The notes beneath the pieces are model-generated. The model was not told where the DNA came from and did not search any database. It was given only the letters and a program-made list of their open reading frames with translations. Both the position numbers and the translations under genes were made by a program. Shown in pieces: positions 23,954 through 35,600 of a stretch of 64,000 bases of DNA. This DNA comes from Plenodomus lindquistii (lineage: Eukaryota > Ascomycota > Dothideomycetes > Pleosporales > Leptosphaeriaceae), in contig JANUWI010000014.1 in assembly GCA_025504975.1 (NCBI GenBank), positions 186,001-250,000 of the forward strand, in the 5' to 3' direction. The first letter of the stretch is position 1, and each line of letters opens with the position of its first letter.

Positions 23954-24602
23954 TAGGGGAGGACGGCAGTCTGAAGCAGCCTCAAACACGTTCTGGAACA
24001 GAGCACGCTTCGCAACCCCAATCTCAAGAGCTACCTCGTGATATCGCAAAATTGTCGACAGAACATCGCAACAACAAAGCTGCAATTATGGCTGCGTGCA
24101 TCAGTTATGAGAGGACGGTCTGCGCTACACAATAGATGTAATGTGGTGCGCCAGCATTAATGATAGCTGCACTGACGGTCATCATCGATAATATGTGTGA
24201 AGAACCTCAACTTACAGGGATCCTTAACCGGACAGGAGGCTGAAGCACGGAAAGCATCCAATCCGTCGCAACGCGACATCCGTGTATCGGAATCGTTACC
24301 TCCCGCAACGCACACATTCGTCTGCGTGGTTGGTCTTCATGCCTTAAGATGGCCTATAGCCACCCCTCAGGCTCGCATCTCTTCACTCTCGCATCTCACG
24401 TTCTTGCTGTGCATTTCCTTTGCATCTTTGTTTCTCTTCGCTTCTTAAACCTTTACGGTCTTTCTATCTTCTAATACACCTGGCTAGTCCAGTTTGACTA
24501 TATACAACTAGAGCGCTAGCCGCCTATACCACTCTCTTCACGAAAACCCAACCTCAATTCATAATTCGTTCAGGAACGTTCAGGAATCACAACCCAGTAA
24601 AT
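23954..24602. other. Intergenic, element flank to cupredoxin promoter
   Basis: About 0.65 kb of normal composition. The last part contains pyrimidine-rich stretches and a TATATA near 24499, plausible as promoter of the cupredoxin gene. A short open frame at 24197-24448 shows no recognisable family. Confidence 0.5.
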
Positions 24603-25520
24603 ATGTTCTTCTCAAGATCAGTCGCCGTCTCCGCCCTTATGGGTTTCGCTACAGCCACAAACATGGCAATGTCAGAGTCACTCCTAGCAGCCGCTACACC
24701 AGCGGCGCCGATGGCTATGTCGACAGGCACTGCAAATGCCGCTGCCGAGGGCATGGTCGCTACACACGTTATTCAAGTCGGCGGATCCAACGGGACGCTC
24801 ACCTTCCTACCCAACAACGTCCAGGCCGCACCAGGAGACCTTGTTCAATTCCAGTTCAACCCAAAGGTACGCCTGAATTCCAAATCATCCACTCATTGCG
24901 AGGCTGGACTAACACTATATGCAGAACCACTCCGTCGTTCAATCTACATTCGACAACCCCTGCGTCCCCATCCAAAACATCATGCCTAACAAGACCGACG
25001 CTTTCTTCTCCGGCTACATGCCCACCAACGCCACGGCCGCCGCTGCAGGTCAGGCTCTTACATACACCATTCGCGTGAAGGATGAGAAGCCCGTCTGGTT
25101 TTACTGCTCGCAAGGAATGCATTGTCAGGCTGGCATGGTTGGTGCTATCAATGCGTATGTCCTCTAGACACCCATATCTTTTCCAGCTACGAATATGACA
25201 CTAACATGAACAATAGTCCAGCATCCGGCAACAAAACAGTGGAAGCTTTCACCGCCCTCGCCGCCAACGCACCCGAGAACCTCACACCTGGCGCTGCAGC
25301 TGGCTCTGGATCAGCAGGCAACACACCGACCTCCCCATCTGCAGGTGAAGGTGCCGCAGGTGGCGCTGGGTCCGGTACTAGCAGTGAAGGAGCTGGCAGT
25401 GCAAACGGTACTATAAGCGGTGCGCCTGCGGAGGCAACTCGCAATGCCGCTGCCGGGCGCAGTGCCCAGAGCTTTGTGGGTCTTGGTGCGGTCGCTGCTG
25501 CGGCCTTTGCGCTGTTGTAG
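24603..25520 (+). CDS. Secreted GPI-anchored cupredoxin-like protein
   Basis: Three exons, 24603-24866, 24925-25154 and 25217-25520; introns of 58 and 62 nt; 265 aa. Residues 1-20 form a signal peptide (MFFSRSVAVSALMGFATATN). The middle is a plastocyanin-like fold: VIQVGGSNGTLTFLPNNV, the ligand histidine in NHSVVQSTFDNPCVPI, and the copper loop FYCSQGMHCQAGMVG, which has Cys-x4-His-x4-Met. A type-1 mononuclear copper site (His, Cys, His, Met) is therefore complete. The C-terminal 90 residues are Gly/Ser/Ala-rich and end in a hydrophobic tail (FVGLGAVAAAAFALL), typical of GPI attachment to the fungal cell surface. Both introns fall within the fold. The family is known from fungal cell-wall and appressorium proteins; the actual electron-transfer partner is unknown. 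Confidence 0.9.
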
Positions 25521-25971
25521 AGCGGGAATTTTTTGGGAAGATAATCTCCAGTTGTGGGGAAACGGTTTGAGTCAGGTATGAGTTCGAGCATGTACCTATT
25601 GTGATAGTGATACCATTGTACTTCTTCACGGCTGCGCTGCAGCTGGCTGGACAGATGCTCCGGATTTGAGAGTGGCGTTTTGCAACTTATCGCAAAATCG
25701 ACGTACTGGTCCTGAGGAACAATAGAAAAATAATATTTACTTCTTTATATAGCCGCCTGGTCTAGAATCTCTACACCGTGGTTTGGTATCGTCTTGTCGA
25801 CGCGTTCATGGAGTGGGAGTATTGCTTACGCAACACTAGCCTGCACCCCACGTCCATCTCGCCCCGCCCCCATCCCAAGGTTTCTTCCTTCCATCCACTT
25901 CACACGTGCAATTCTCCCAGCGAACCATCATTCAGTGCAACACACCACCACATACTGTGCCGTTCAGTACT
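25521..25971. other. Intergenic, no gene seen
   Basis: About 450 bp holding the cupredoxin 3'UTR and the promoter of the APH-like gene. Nothing recognisable beyond that. Confidence 0.5.
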
Positions 25972-26085
25972 ATGATGACAGACGGTAGGGTTGCCGGTCA
26001 TGCTTATGCTTTCGAGGTGTCGTCCGGTAGGTGCGATGGAGGGTCGCCACCTTCAATCTCGACCTCCATCGACACAGTAACTTGA
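25972..26085 (+). promoter_or_regulatory. Upstream ORF overlapping the APH-like start (TGATG)
   Basis: A 37-codon frame starting at tandem ATGs (25972, 25975) ends with TGA at 26083-26085, whose A is also the first base of the downstream ATG. This could be a regulatory uORF with reinitiation, or the true N terminus separated by a frameshift or unrecognised splice. Confidence 0.4.
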
Positions 26086-27200
26086 TGGACTTCTGGGCTC
26101 GCCAAAGTTTGACCACTGAGGAGAAGGGAAAATGTGTAAGGGTGTTGCGGGAACTCTATTGGCAGTATAAGGTTGAAGAATTTGAAGAACAGGGATACTG
26201 CAGTTACACGCTTTGGGCGACACGTCTGAGGGACGTTATTGGCGATGATGCGACATGCCACTTCAATTATTCCATACCACGAGTCAGGAGGGAGCTGGTC
26301 ATTCAGCTTCGACCTTCAGTACACGCTCTTGATCTCGATATTGCACATGTGGCATGTACGACGTATGGGTCTTTGGCACCACGAATGCGGCAACTAGATG
26401 TCAGCTTACCTGGAGAGCTGCAGGCGTATGAGATGCAAAGGATGCATGGAACGTCGTTTGGTCGGTTACAACCTCGTTGCCGCACCTTGGATCTTCAGAC
26501 TTACCAGAAGTACGAGCGGCTCATCACCAGCTTAGCCAATACGATAGCACGAAGTTGGCCAATTTTGCCCAGGAGCGCACCAACATCCAGGAACACTCGC
26601 GCAGACTCTCCAATGGAAGACAGCCCAAACCCACTGTTCCAGTGCTCAGGCAAAGTCGGCTCCAGCATCATCGAAAGGCTGCAGAAGCTGACAACCGAGC
26701 TACCAGATACTCAACTCCGAGATAGGGCGTATGTGACGCTGATGGCAATTCAAGGCATGACGGACTACCCTAATGTACTGAATCATGGAGATTTGATCTC
26801 ATCCAACATTCTAGTGGACGAAGAGACTTGGGAGCTTACCGGACTTGTCGACTGGGCGGAGGCAGAAGTTTTGCCATTTGGGACTTGTCTCTATGGACTT
26901 GAGCACCTGCTCGGCTTCGTGGAAACGTCATTCTTGAGTGAACTTCCACGGGCCAAAGAATGCCTTCAGTTTGTGTACTTCGACAACGCGGCGGATTTGA
27001 GACAGCTGTTTTGGACTCACCTGCTGGATACCGCACCCGAGCTGCGTGGTCGAGAGAATGACGTGAGGGTGATGAGGGATATGGGTGTCTTGTTGTGGCG
27101 TGGCATTGCGTGGGACAACGGTGCTATTGATCGAGTCGTGAATGAAGTGGATGACGCCGAAGATCTGGCGTACCTGCGTGCATTCCTGAATGCATCATAG
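26085..27200 (+). CDS. APH-fold (aminoglycoside phosphotransferase family) kinase-like protein
   Basis: Single-exon, 371 aa from ATG 26085. The same frame is open back to 26031, where it meets an in-frame TAG, and has no earlier ATG. The fungal APH family signature is clear. An N-lobe strand reads ELVIQLRPSVHALDLDIA. The helix before the hinge reads YEMQRMHGTSFGRL. The catalytic loop is VLNHGDLISSNILVD (His-Gly-Asp...Asn, Brenner motif), followed by the metal-binding segment LTGLVDWAEAEVLPFG. Fungi carry many such small-molecule kinase-like proteins of unknown substrate; this one should not be read as drug resistance. The usual N-lobe lysine appears replaced by Gln in VIQLR. A 37-codon frame ends overlapping the start codon, so the exact N terminus is uncertain. 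Confidence 0.82.
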   Translation: MDFWARQSLTTEEKGKCVRVLRELYWQYKVEEFEEQGYCSYTLWATRLRDVIGDDATCHFNYSIPRVRRELVIQLRPSVHALDLDIAHVACTTYGSLAPRMRQLDVSLPGELQAYEMQRMHGTSFGRLQPRCRTLDLQTYQKYERLITSLANTIARSWPILPRSAPTSRNTRADSPMEDSPNPLFQCSGKVGSSIIERLQKLTTELPDTQLRDRAYVTLMAIQGMTDYPNVLNHGDLISSNILVDEETWELTGLVDWAEAEVLPFGTCLYGLEHLLGFVETSFLSELPRAKECLQFVYFDNAADLRQLFWTHLLDTAPELRGRENDVRVMRDMGVLLWRGIAWDNGAIDRVVNEVDDAEDLAYLRAFLNAS

Positions 27201-27897
27201 AATTTTATATATGGAATCACTCAGACAACGGTACAAAGCTAGGATCTTATACATAGATCGAAGCTGGAATGACGGGTAAGAGAGCTTGCTGTGAGCCATA
27301 CAAAGTAACTCGTATTTATCAAGTCAGCAAGTTTGCAAGCGCTGTAGTTGATATAACACACTAAGAAGTCTACTTAGATTGATTAAATTATACGTGTATT
27401 CTGCACGAGTAGTAGAGATAATATAATGTTAAACACTAGTGCCTTTGTGGTCGCCCTGCTGCTGTATAGGCTCAAGTGTTATGCTGTCAACGTGAGATAG
27501 GGACATAGTAGATACGAGCTTCTTCGCACGTCTAGTTCTCAAATGGCAGGAAGACATGCTCACTATCCGTCGCGCCTTCCTTCTGAGCCGCCAGCGCGAG
27601 CGCTCTTTCTTACACTTACTGCACCTTCCTTACGTGTACAAGTGACACCCCGTGTTCTGTTTACCGACGAAGAACTTCACAGTCTCTTTACATTTCGTCT
27701 TCATTCTGATCGATCTGGCTCACCTCACCGCCTGTTTGCAGGTCATCACTTCATTTGTTCAATCTGATCTTTGACACAACTTGATATCCTTGTGACCAGG
27801 CTGGCACGATATTGTACGTACACACAAGCAAATCAAAGACGAACGATATAGTTTTCAGTTCAACCATGCACCTAACAGCCAACTTGAAGTGAAAGCC
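27201..27897. other. Intergenic, no gene seen
   Basis: About 0.7 kb between two plus-strand genes. It should contain the APH 3'UTR and the promoter of the next gene; no conserved frame or repeat is visible. Confidence 0.5.
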
Positions 27898-29715
27898 ATG
27901 GTCACCACGCGACAGACGACAGCAAACGCCAAAGCGGCTGCTAACGACTCGAATACTAAGCCAAGCACGCACGCTGCAAACGAGACGAGTCGCATTATAC
28001 TCAAGAGAAGAAAAAGTGCCAACAGTTTGACCCTCACGGCAGATGCTTCCGTTCACGTTCACGGTCCGCCGCCACCAGACTCGATCAGTGAGCACAACCT
28101 CAGCCTAACCTCGCCGCCCCAAGACCACAGCTTGCAATCTTCCACTATGAACTCACCTGGTCACGGCGTCCAGAATCCAGTTCATCATGATCCAGATCCT
28201 GCTCCCGTCCGCCGCGTTCTGGCCCCGAAAGCGCACGGTGTCGCTGGCAGTGTCAACAACCCCATCAGCGTGCTTGAAGACTCTCCGCCGAGGAAGTCCG
28301 CCCATGCTCCAAGCATAAAGACCGACCGAAAGTCCCACAAACGTCAGCAGCTAGAGCCGCACAAGTTCGTAGACAACGGCTATCGGAAGCTGTACCCCTA
28401 CCGGCAGTCCAGACCTGCAGTGGTCCCTCAACCTGCTAACGGCACAACATTCACCGGCCACAAGAGCCATGATATCTATCGCGCAATGAACGCAAGGGCT
28501 TCTACTTCCGCCGCCGGAGTAAGGTATACCAGAGTACCTGTACCAGTCCAACAAACTGTTCCCTTCGACGTTCAATTTCCCATGTCTTCACGGTTTTTGA
28601 CAAACCGCGCCATTTCGAATCCAGCATTCTCTGCATTTGCTCAGTCGCACGGTTTAAAAGTACCTACTGCGTTGTATGCGCCGTCCTCCGCTCAAAGCGA
28701 AGAGATGCTGCGCAGGAAGGCAGTGCAGTATGTGAGGGAGTACTCGAGGCGCACGCCGCGCAAAAGGGCACTCTCGAATGCAGATCCGGATGAGACTAGC
28801 ACGTCAGAGTCTGAAGAACTTGCTGTTGGACTACGGATGTCATCTGCGCCTACTCGACCGCCAGTCGAAGTTGCCTCGACGACACCAAAGCTCAGTGTAG
28901 CCTCTACTCCGAAGTTGGCAACCACTCCCAGGCTCACGTTAACGCCGGCGCCTGCGTCTACTCCAGCCCTACCTTCTGTCGTCACACCAAAGCCCGTAGC
29001 TACATCCGCGTCGTCCGCACCGACTGCACTCTCAATGCGTCAAAAAGGCAAACTTTCCGTCTATCGCGACATCGCACCACGTCCAGCGACCACAAAGCTC
29101 CAGATCCCACGCAACACCAACAGTATCGAGATAAACAATCTAGTACAGCTTACAACCCTCTTATCCTCCCTCTTGACCATCTACCCCCGTTCGATTGACC
29201 AAAAAGGTCTCCGCGAAGACATTGCCATGCTCACGTCTGTGCAGAACCAACGCTTAGAAGCCTGGCAGAGCAGCGAGGCTGACGTTGCTAAACGGTACAA
29301 GAAGAGTGTTGGCAGTGGCAATCGTGGTGCTACACTTGCATCCGCCAATGCAATGAAGGCTTCAGAACGTGACTCAAGCAGTGGCACGATGCTTCGTGAG
29401 CGTGGACAAGAGAACGTCAATATTGTGGAGAAGGCAAGGGAGCAGGGGAAAGATGCGCATATGAGGGGGATGCTTTCAGCTGGTGCGGGCATGTGGCAGG
29501 ATGGAAGTGGGGTTGGTGTTGCGGATGTCTATGCTGGAAAGGAAGGGGGAGAAGATGAATCAAAGAGAGGAAGGGAGAGTGTAGGTCCTGTCGTTGACGA
29601 TGGTGAGGGCGCTTGTACAGAAGAAGAAGAAGAAGAAGATACTAGTGTGAAAGATAAGGCCGGTGGTAAGGAACGTGGTCACGAAGTGGATACGGAAGAT
29701 GTGCGGTATGATTGA
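27898..29715 (+). CDS. Unrecognised, mostly disordered basic protein
   Basis: Single exon, 605 aa. ATG 27898 (GCCATGG) is chosen over an earlier in-frame GTG. I do not recognise a family. The N terminus is Lys/Arg/Ser-rich, with ILKRRKSANSL and PPRKSAHAPSIKTDRKSHKR resembling nuclear localisation signals. A region around residues 185-275 (YRAMNARAST to SEEMLRRKAVQYV) looks better ordered. A Ser/Thr/Pro/Ala repeat-like stretch with STPKLATTPRLTLTPAPAST follows. The most structured part is INNLVQLTTLLSSLLTIYPR to LEAWQSSEADVAKRYKKS (about residues 410-475), probably helical. The C terminus is Gly/Glu-rich with a Glu run. No membrane segment. Possibly nuclear; inference only. Confidence 0.75.
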   Translation: MVTTRQTTANAKAAANDSNTKPSTHAANETSRIILKRRKSANSLTLTADASVHVHGPPPPDSISEHNLSLTSPPQDHSLQSSTMNSPGHGVQNPVHHDPDPAPVRRVLAPKAHGVAGSVNNPISVLEDSPPRKSAHAPSIKTDRKSHKRQQLEPHKFVDNGYRKLYPYRQSRPAVVPQPANGTTFTGHKSHDIYRAMNARASTSAAGVRYTRVPVPVQQTVPFDVQFPMSSRFLTNRAISNPAFSAFAQSHGLKVPTALYAPSSAQSEEMLRRKAVQYVREYSRRTPRKRALSNADPDETSTSESEELAVGLRMSSAPTRPPVEVASTTPKLSVASTPKLATTPRLTLTPAPASTPALPSVVTPKPVATSASSAPTALSMRQKGKLSVYRDIAPRPATTKLQIPRNTNSIEINNLVQLTTLLSSLLTIYPRSIDQKGLREDIAMLTSVQNQRLEAWQSSEADVAKRYKKSVGSGNRGATLASANAMKASERDSSSGTMLRERGQENVNIVEKAREQGKDAHMRGMLSAGAGMWQDGSGVGVADVYAGKEGGEDESKRGRESVGPVVDDGEGACTEEEEEEDTSVKDKAGGKERGHEVDTEDVRYD

Positions 29716-30034
29716 GATGTACGTATATGAGATTGGACAAGAGTGTATGAGGGGGGGTGTGTTGATTGAGAGTTGTAACACCAGCGGAAGAGACAGGATA
29801 ACTGCTACCACCAGACTTGGTAAGTACCGAACAAAAGCGAAGACTTTACTGTTACCATGACCACAGTCTTGGTATATGCCAAGCCCAGGACAACAACCAC
29901 GCTCCACTGCCGTCTCTCTTCTCAACTCGCAAATCACAATTTAGTGCAAACGAACGCAATCTGGAGAACGACGTGTATTCGGGTATCACATCTCATACTA
30001 CATATGCTCAACTTATCCTCCCTACGTTTGGCCC
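29716..30034. other. Convergent intergenic spacer
   Basis: 319 bp between the ends of the disordered-protein gene (plus) and sda1 (minus); holds both 3'UTRs. Nothing else seen. Confidence 0.6.
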
Positions 30035-32341
30035 TCAGTTTCCCTTATTTCCTCTCTTCCCACCCCTCTTCTTCCTCTCGATATGCCCAAGCAGCGTCTT
30101 CTTCACATCACCCAAACTCCTCTTATTCTTGCTCTTGGCCTTACCTAGCGTCATCATGAAATTCTTCTTGCGCGCCTTTTCCTTGTTGGTCGTGCTCTTG
30201 CCCTCTGCCTCCTTCTTCTCCTTCCTCTTGGCAGTCGTGGACTGGTGGTTTGTCTCGCGGTCTGCTTTGGCCATTGCGATTTTCTCCTCTTTGGTGTTTT
30301 TCTTGCCAATGCTGGCGGCGAGCTCGATGGTCTCGGCGGTGATGGCTTCGTCGGCGTGGCGGGCGGCGAGGAGTTGGGCACGCTTGTGGGAGGGGAGAGA
30401 GGATGTTATGGTGTTGTTTGCGCGGAGGGTTTGGAGTTGTTTTAGGTCGGCTGGAGTGAGGATGGTGGTTGTTAGGAGCTTGGATAAGGTTTTGGGTTCC
30501 GTGCCTTCTGCTTTTGTGTCTGTAGGGCCGGGCGTGGGTGTTGCGGAGCTAAGTTTTGCCTTTTTGGCGGGCGGTTGCTTGGATCTGGCATCCTTTTCGT
30601 CCTCGCTGTCGCTGATTTGAATATCTTCGCCGTCGGATTCGACATTGATCCAGCCGCCGGAGTCGTCGCTTTCGGCGTCGGATTCAACGTCCCATTTCTT
30701 CCAGTCTTCGGCTGCATCGAGTTCTTCTTGGCCGTCGGAGCCGTCGGGGTCGAGACCAGCGGCTTCGCGCTGCTTGCGGCGTTCCTCTTCCTTCCATTTT
30801 TCCAGAAGCTCAATGCCTTCGATTTCCCCGATTTCTTCCTCACCATAGCGGCGCTCCTTGATGGTGCCGGCGCGGATACCCATTGCGGCGTCCTTGCCAC
30901 GGTCACGCTTGTTGAGGAGCTCGGCGCCAACTTCACGGTAGAGGGAGAGGAGACCCTTAGCGGCCATCATTGTGCCCTTATCCTTCGATTTGCGGTACTA
31001 AACAGTGTTAGTTGTAGATGGCGGGAAGGGAAGGGTGGGTGAACATACCATGACCAGATCCTGTAACAGGGTATCAGTCATCGCCAGAGGTTGTCGAACA
31101 CAGATCTCGCGAATGGCGTTGAGGCCTGCTGCGGCAACTTCGGACGCTGAAGCCTCTGATACAAATTCGTTTGCGATTTTTTGAACGAGAGGCTCTAGGA
31201 CATCTGGAGGTACGTAATTGTGTGTCGCTTGCGCAAGACAGGCCAAGTAGCTGGTGACTGATGCTTGACGAGGTGTGAGGTGCTTGAGGAAGTATGAGTA
31301 GAGTGACAAGACAGTCAGCTTGTGTAGACCGACGAGACGCGATACAAGTTGAAGAACCAAAAGCTTGGTTTCGAGAGCGAATTTGGCCTTCGAATTCTGA
31401 ACATGCTTTGAAAATAAACTCTCTGCGAAGCCCTGGGGGTCATGGAGCAGATGTAGCGCCGAAAAGTTGAGCGGATGTGGTGCATTCTTCTTCTTCTCCT
31501 TTTTCTTCAGACTGACGGCTGCATTCTTCAGGTCGCGAGCCTTCTTCTTGGTCTTCTTGTTGATGCCAGCTTGGTGCCTCAACCGTGCCATGTCAACGTC
31601 GTTGTCATCATCACTGCTCTCCTCGGCCGCCTCTTCTCTCTCCTTGTCACCACCCAAGAAGAAGCGTGTCCCGCCAGCAACGACCTTCTCGTTCTCGCTC
31701 AGAGCGGCGATGCGCATGACCTCGACAGCACGCGCGTCGGTCCATATTTGCCTCTTCCACAGCTCTCGAGTGATCTTGACTGCCCAGATGCCTTTTGGAG
31801 AATCCTTGTCCGACTCCAAGAGATTGTATAGTACGGTCTGGATGGTCCGGTTGAGCTTGTGGTTGGTCGTCTTCGCATTGGCGGATCGCAGGTCGGAGAG
31901 AATCTTGGTGAACAAGAGCTGGCGCAGCGACTTGCTGGGGGTGGTGATGAGGATGGGAAAGAGGGTGTTGAGAAGCGCTATGGAGTCTATGACATCTTTG
32001 TTCTTCAGAAGCACCAGGCTGCCCACAATCTTGTCGCGCAGCTCATACTCGAGCACTTCGTGATGGTGGAGCAATATCTCGGTCAAGTCCTTGGGGAATT
32101 GTGCAGTGAGGTCCGGGTAGAGGTCGGCGGTATGCGATATGAACTCGACCAGGTCCTTGAGCGCAACGAGACCACTGTCGGTAGCGCCAGGGCTTTGCAG
32201 GAAGAGATCGCGCAGTGTCTCGTACTGCTGGTACTGGTTGTTGAAGTCGTCGCGATAACTCTGCGGGTCTCGCTTGATCTTGAAGCGGAGCGCAGCGTGG
32301 TCTGCCTCGATCTTTTCCAGGGCTCCTACTTTGCGCTTCAT
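30035..32341 (-). CDS. sda1: SDA1 ribosome biogenesis / nuclear export factor
   Basis: Two exons, 32341-31049 and 30997-30035, with a 51-nt intron (30998-31048) between DLVM and YRKSKDKGTM; 751 aa, the usual size. SDA1 is an essential nucleolar/nuclear protein needed for maturation and export of 60S pre-ribosomes. The N-terminal domain begins KRKVGALEKIEADHAALRF and KRDPQSYRDDF and continues through the helical ARM-like region (LYPDLTAQFPKDL, KSLRQLLFTKIL). A Lys-rich segment KKTKKKARDLKNAAVSLKKK lies centrally. The C-terminal SDA1 domain has MMAAKGLLSLYREVGAELL, GIRAGTIKERRYGEEE and acidic runs, and ends in basic KKTLLGHIERKKRGGKRGN. The ATG at 32341 directly gives the conserved MKRKVGALEK; earlier in-frame sequence lacks an ATG. 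It diverges from rse1, a splicing gene. Confidence 0.95.
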
Positions 32342-32663
32342 GGCTGCAGTGGTGAAGAATGGCGGCAAGTCTGCTCTTAGCCTTTGCTGCAACTGTCGAA
32401 CTTTTTGGTGGGGCTGCCGGCTCTCCCATTGGCTGCGGCGGCGCAACCTTTGGCCGAGTGGAGCTACGGGCAGCTCGAATTCTTTAAGCTCTCTCCACTA
32501 CAGTCTTGCAGTCTTCCGCACTGCAGCGCGCCAACACCTCAATCGCTCTTTTTCCCTTCGGCCGCTGACTTTGTGTGGACATTCTTTGCGACACAAAGGC
32601 GCGTCTTCTTTGGCATCGACGCGTGCTGCGTAGTATCTGGGCCAGCGCCCGCCTCTGCCCAGC
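32342..32663. promoter_or_regulatory. Shared divergent promoter sda1 / rse1 with CCAAT box
   Basis: 322 bp separate the two start codons. An ATTGG (CCAAT on minus) lies at 32428-32432, 87-91 bp upstream of the sda1 ATG. No TATA seen. Joint use by both genes is inferred from geometry. Confidence 0.5.
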
Positions 32664-35600
32664 ATGACGAGCTTCTCCACCATGTCCCTGTATGCCTTGA
32701 CGGTCAAACAACCGTCGGCTACCCAGGACGCCATCTCCGGAGACTTTCTCGGAAATGGCAAGCAACAAATCCTCACAGCAAACGGCTCACGTCTCGCAAT
32801 TCTCGAGGTCTCGCGGCGGCAGAAAGGCTTCCAAGAGCTCTACTCGCAAGACGTCTTTGGCATTGTGCGCCGCATAGCCAAGTTCAGGATTGCTGGCGGT
32901 ACCAAGGGTATGTTCTCTCCTTCGCTACACGCTATAAGCCAGTTTAGTGATTTTCCAAAGCACCCGGGACCGCAGAGCTCGTAGCTCCCTGAGCGCCGAG
33001 GACTGGGCCATGGCACATTCTTGAAGAACCTGCGCTGACTCTGTAGACCACATTGTCATAACCACAGACTCTGGACGGCTAGTCACGTACGAGTATCTGC
33101 CCGACGAGAACACGTTCAAGACGGTGCACTTCGAGACGTATGGCAAGTCTGGAATACGACGTGTCGTGCCTGGCGAGTACCTGGCAGCTGACCCGAAAGG
33201 GCGCGCCATCATGCTTGCTTCCACGGAGAAGAACAAGCTGGTCTACATTCTCACTCGAAGCGGGCAGACCGACATTGCCATCTCCTCCCCACTCGAGGCG
33301 CACAAGCCACAGACACTGGTTTACTGTCTCATTGGACTCGATGTCGGGTATGACAACCCCATGTTCGCGACTCTCGAGGTGGATTATTCGAGTTCAGAGA
33401 CAGATCCTAGTGGGGAGGCTTACGATGAGATCAAAAAGGAGCTTGTATACTACGAGCTAGATCTCGGACTAAACCACATTGTGCGAAAGTGGTCAGAGCC
33501 CGTTGATCGCACAGCCAACACTCTGTTCCGCGTGCCAGGAGGCGCCAATGCACCTAGTGGAGTCCTCTGCTGTGGCGAAGACAACATTACGTACCGTCGC
33601 ATATTCAACAACAAGTCAAACGTCCATCGACTTGCGATACCGCGTCGCGAGGGGCCTACCGAAGATCCCAACCGAAAGCGGATGATCGTTGCTGGTACTC
33701 TATACTCCCTCAAGGGCGGTGACTTCTTCTACCTGCTCCAAACCGACGACGGTGACGTCTTCAAGCTTACGGTCGAGGCACCCAACGGTACAGTCGATAA
33801 GATCAAGATCAAATACTTTGACACCATCCCAGTGTGCACAAGTATATGTATTCTTCGAGCTGGTTTCGTATACGCTGCTTGTGAATCTGGGGACCGGATA
33901 CTATACGAACTGGAATCGCTCGGTGAAGAGACTGAAGACCCTCTCTTTTCCAGCGACCAATTCCCCGTCGACCCCGATACCCCATTTGCTCCCCCGTATT
34001 TCAGCCCTAGAGCCCTGACGAATCTGACTGCGGTTGAGCAAATCCCCAGTCTCAATCCGATCATGGGTATGGAAGTTGCCAATCCTGCCTTGGAAGATGC
34101 GCCTCAGATCTACACAATCAATGGCACAGGTGGACGCAGTTCTTTCAGGTCGACCAGAAATGCGTTGGAAGTACTGGACTTGATCGAATCGCCACTACCT
34201 CAAAATGCCTCTGATGTGTGGACGACGAAGTTAACCAGCGATGATGAGACCGACACACTTATTGTCCTATGTCTGCACAGCAGGACACTCGTGCTCAAGA
34301 TCGGCGATGATGTAGAAGAGGCCTCCAATACCGGCTTCCTTCCCGACACAAACACACTTGGTGTTCAGCAGTTTGGCGAAGACTGCATCATCCAGATCCA
34401 TCCCAAGGGTATCCGCCACATCCAAGGGATCCAGTTCCCGAACGACGACGCCAACGCGACCCACCAAAACCTCACTGATTGGCAGCCTCCAGCTCATCGA
34501 ACAATTGTAGCATGTGCAACAAACAACCGACAGGTTGCCATTGCGCTCAGCTCCGGTCAGATCCTGTACTTCGAATGCGACTCAGATGGCTCTCTTGCTA
34601 TGGCCGAGGAGGAGATTGCTTTAGACAGCACCATCAACTGTCTTGCGATGCCCGACGTGCCAGAGGGCAGTGTACGCGCGTTCTTCCTGGCTGTTGGCTG
34701 CAGCGATCAGACTGTGAGGATCTTCAACCTAAGTCCCGATATGGAGGGCAATATCCTGAGGAGCATCTCGGTCCAAGCTCTCACTTCACCGCCAAGTGAC
34801 CTGACTATCAATTTGATGTCGGACAAGTCTCCACGCGGATACAGTCAATTCCTCCACATCGGCCTCCGAAGCGGTGTCTACATTCGCTCCGTCCTCGACG
34901 AGATGACAGGTGACATTGGAGACACGCGAAGACGTTTCCTCGGCCCTGAACCTATCAAATTCGCAAAGGTGACAGTGGCTGGGGAGCCCGCTATCCTCGC
35001 AATGACCTCCAGGCCTTGGCTAGGCTACACTCATCCAAGGACTGGCGTACTCCAGCTGACGCCCTTGAACTACATCGCATTCAAGTCTGCATGGAACTTT
35101 GACGGTTCTCAGTTCAAGGGAATCATCTGCGTCAGCGCCAACGAATTACGGTACGCACTCTCTACCCCTTTTCACTATATTTGCAATGATGAAGAATCGT
35201 ACTCCTTACCCACGCTGAGGGCCAAAACATTTCCAATTGTTCCTGCTGAAAGCAATCACTTCTCCACACTTTGTTACCTACCACAAGCGACCGTACAATG
35301 ACTGACCTGTGATAGAATCTTCACCTTCAACGACTTGACCGACAACACGACTTATGAGAATATCCCACTGAAGTACACGCCACGGAAAATGGTGGGCTAT
35401 CATGAGCAGGGAGTCTTTTACGTCATCGAAAGCGAATGCAACACGCTCAACGCCGACACTCGACAGAGCCTTATCCAGCAAGCTAGTGTCAAGAAAGAAG
35501 ACGGTGCGGATGAAGAGGTCAACGGCAATGAAGAAACCGATGAGCTGCCTGCGAGCGAGTTTGGCTATCCCCGAGCCCAAGGTCGATGGGCATCCTGCAT

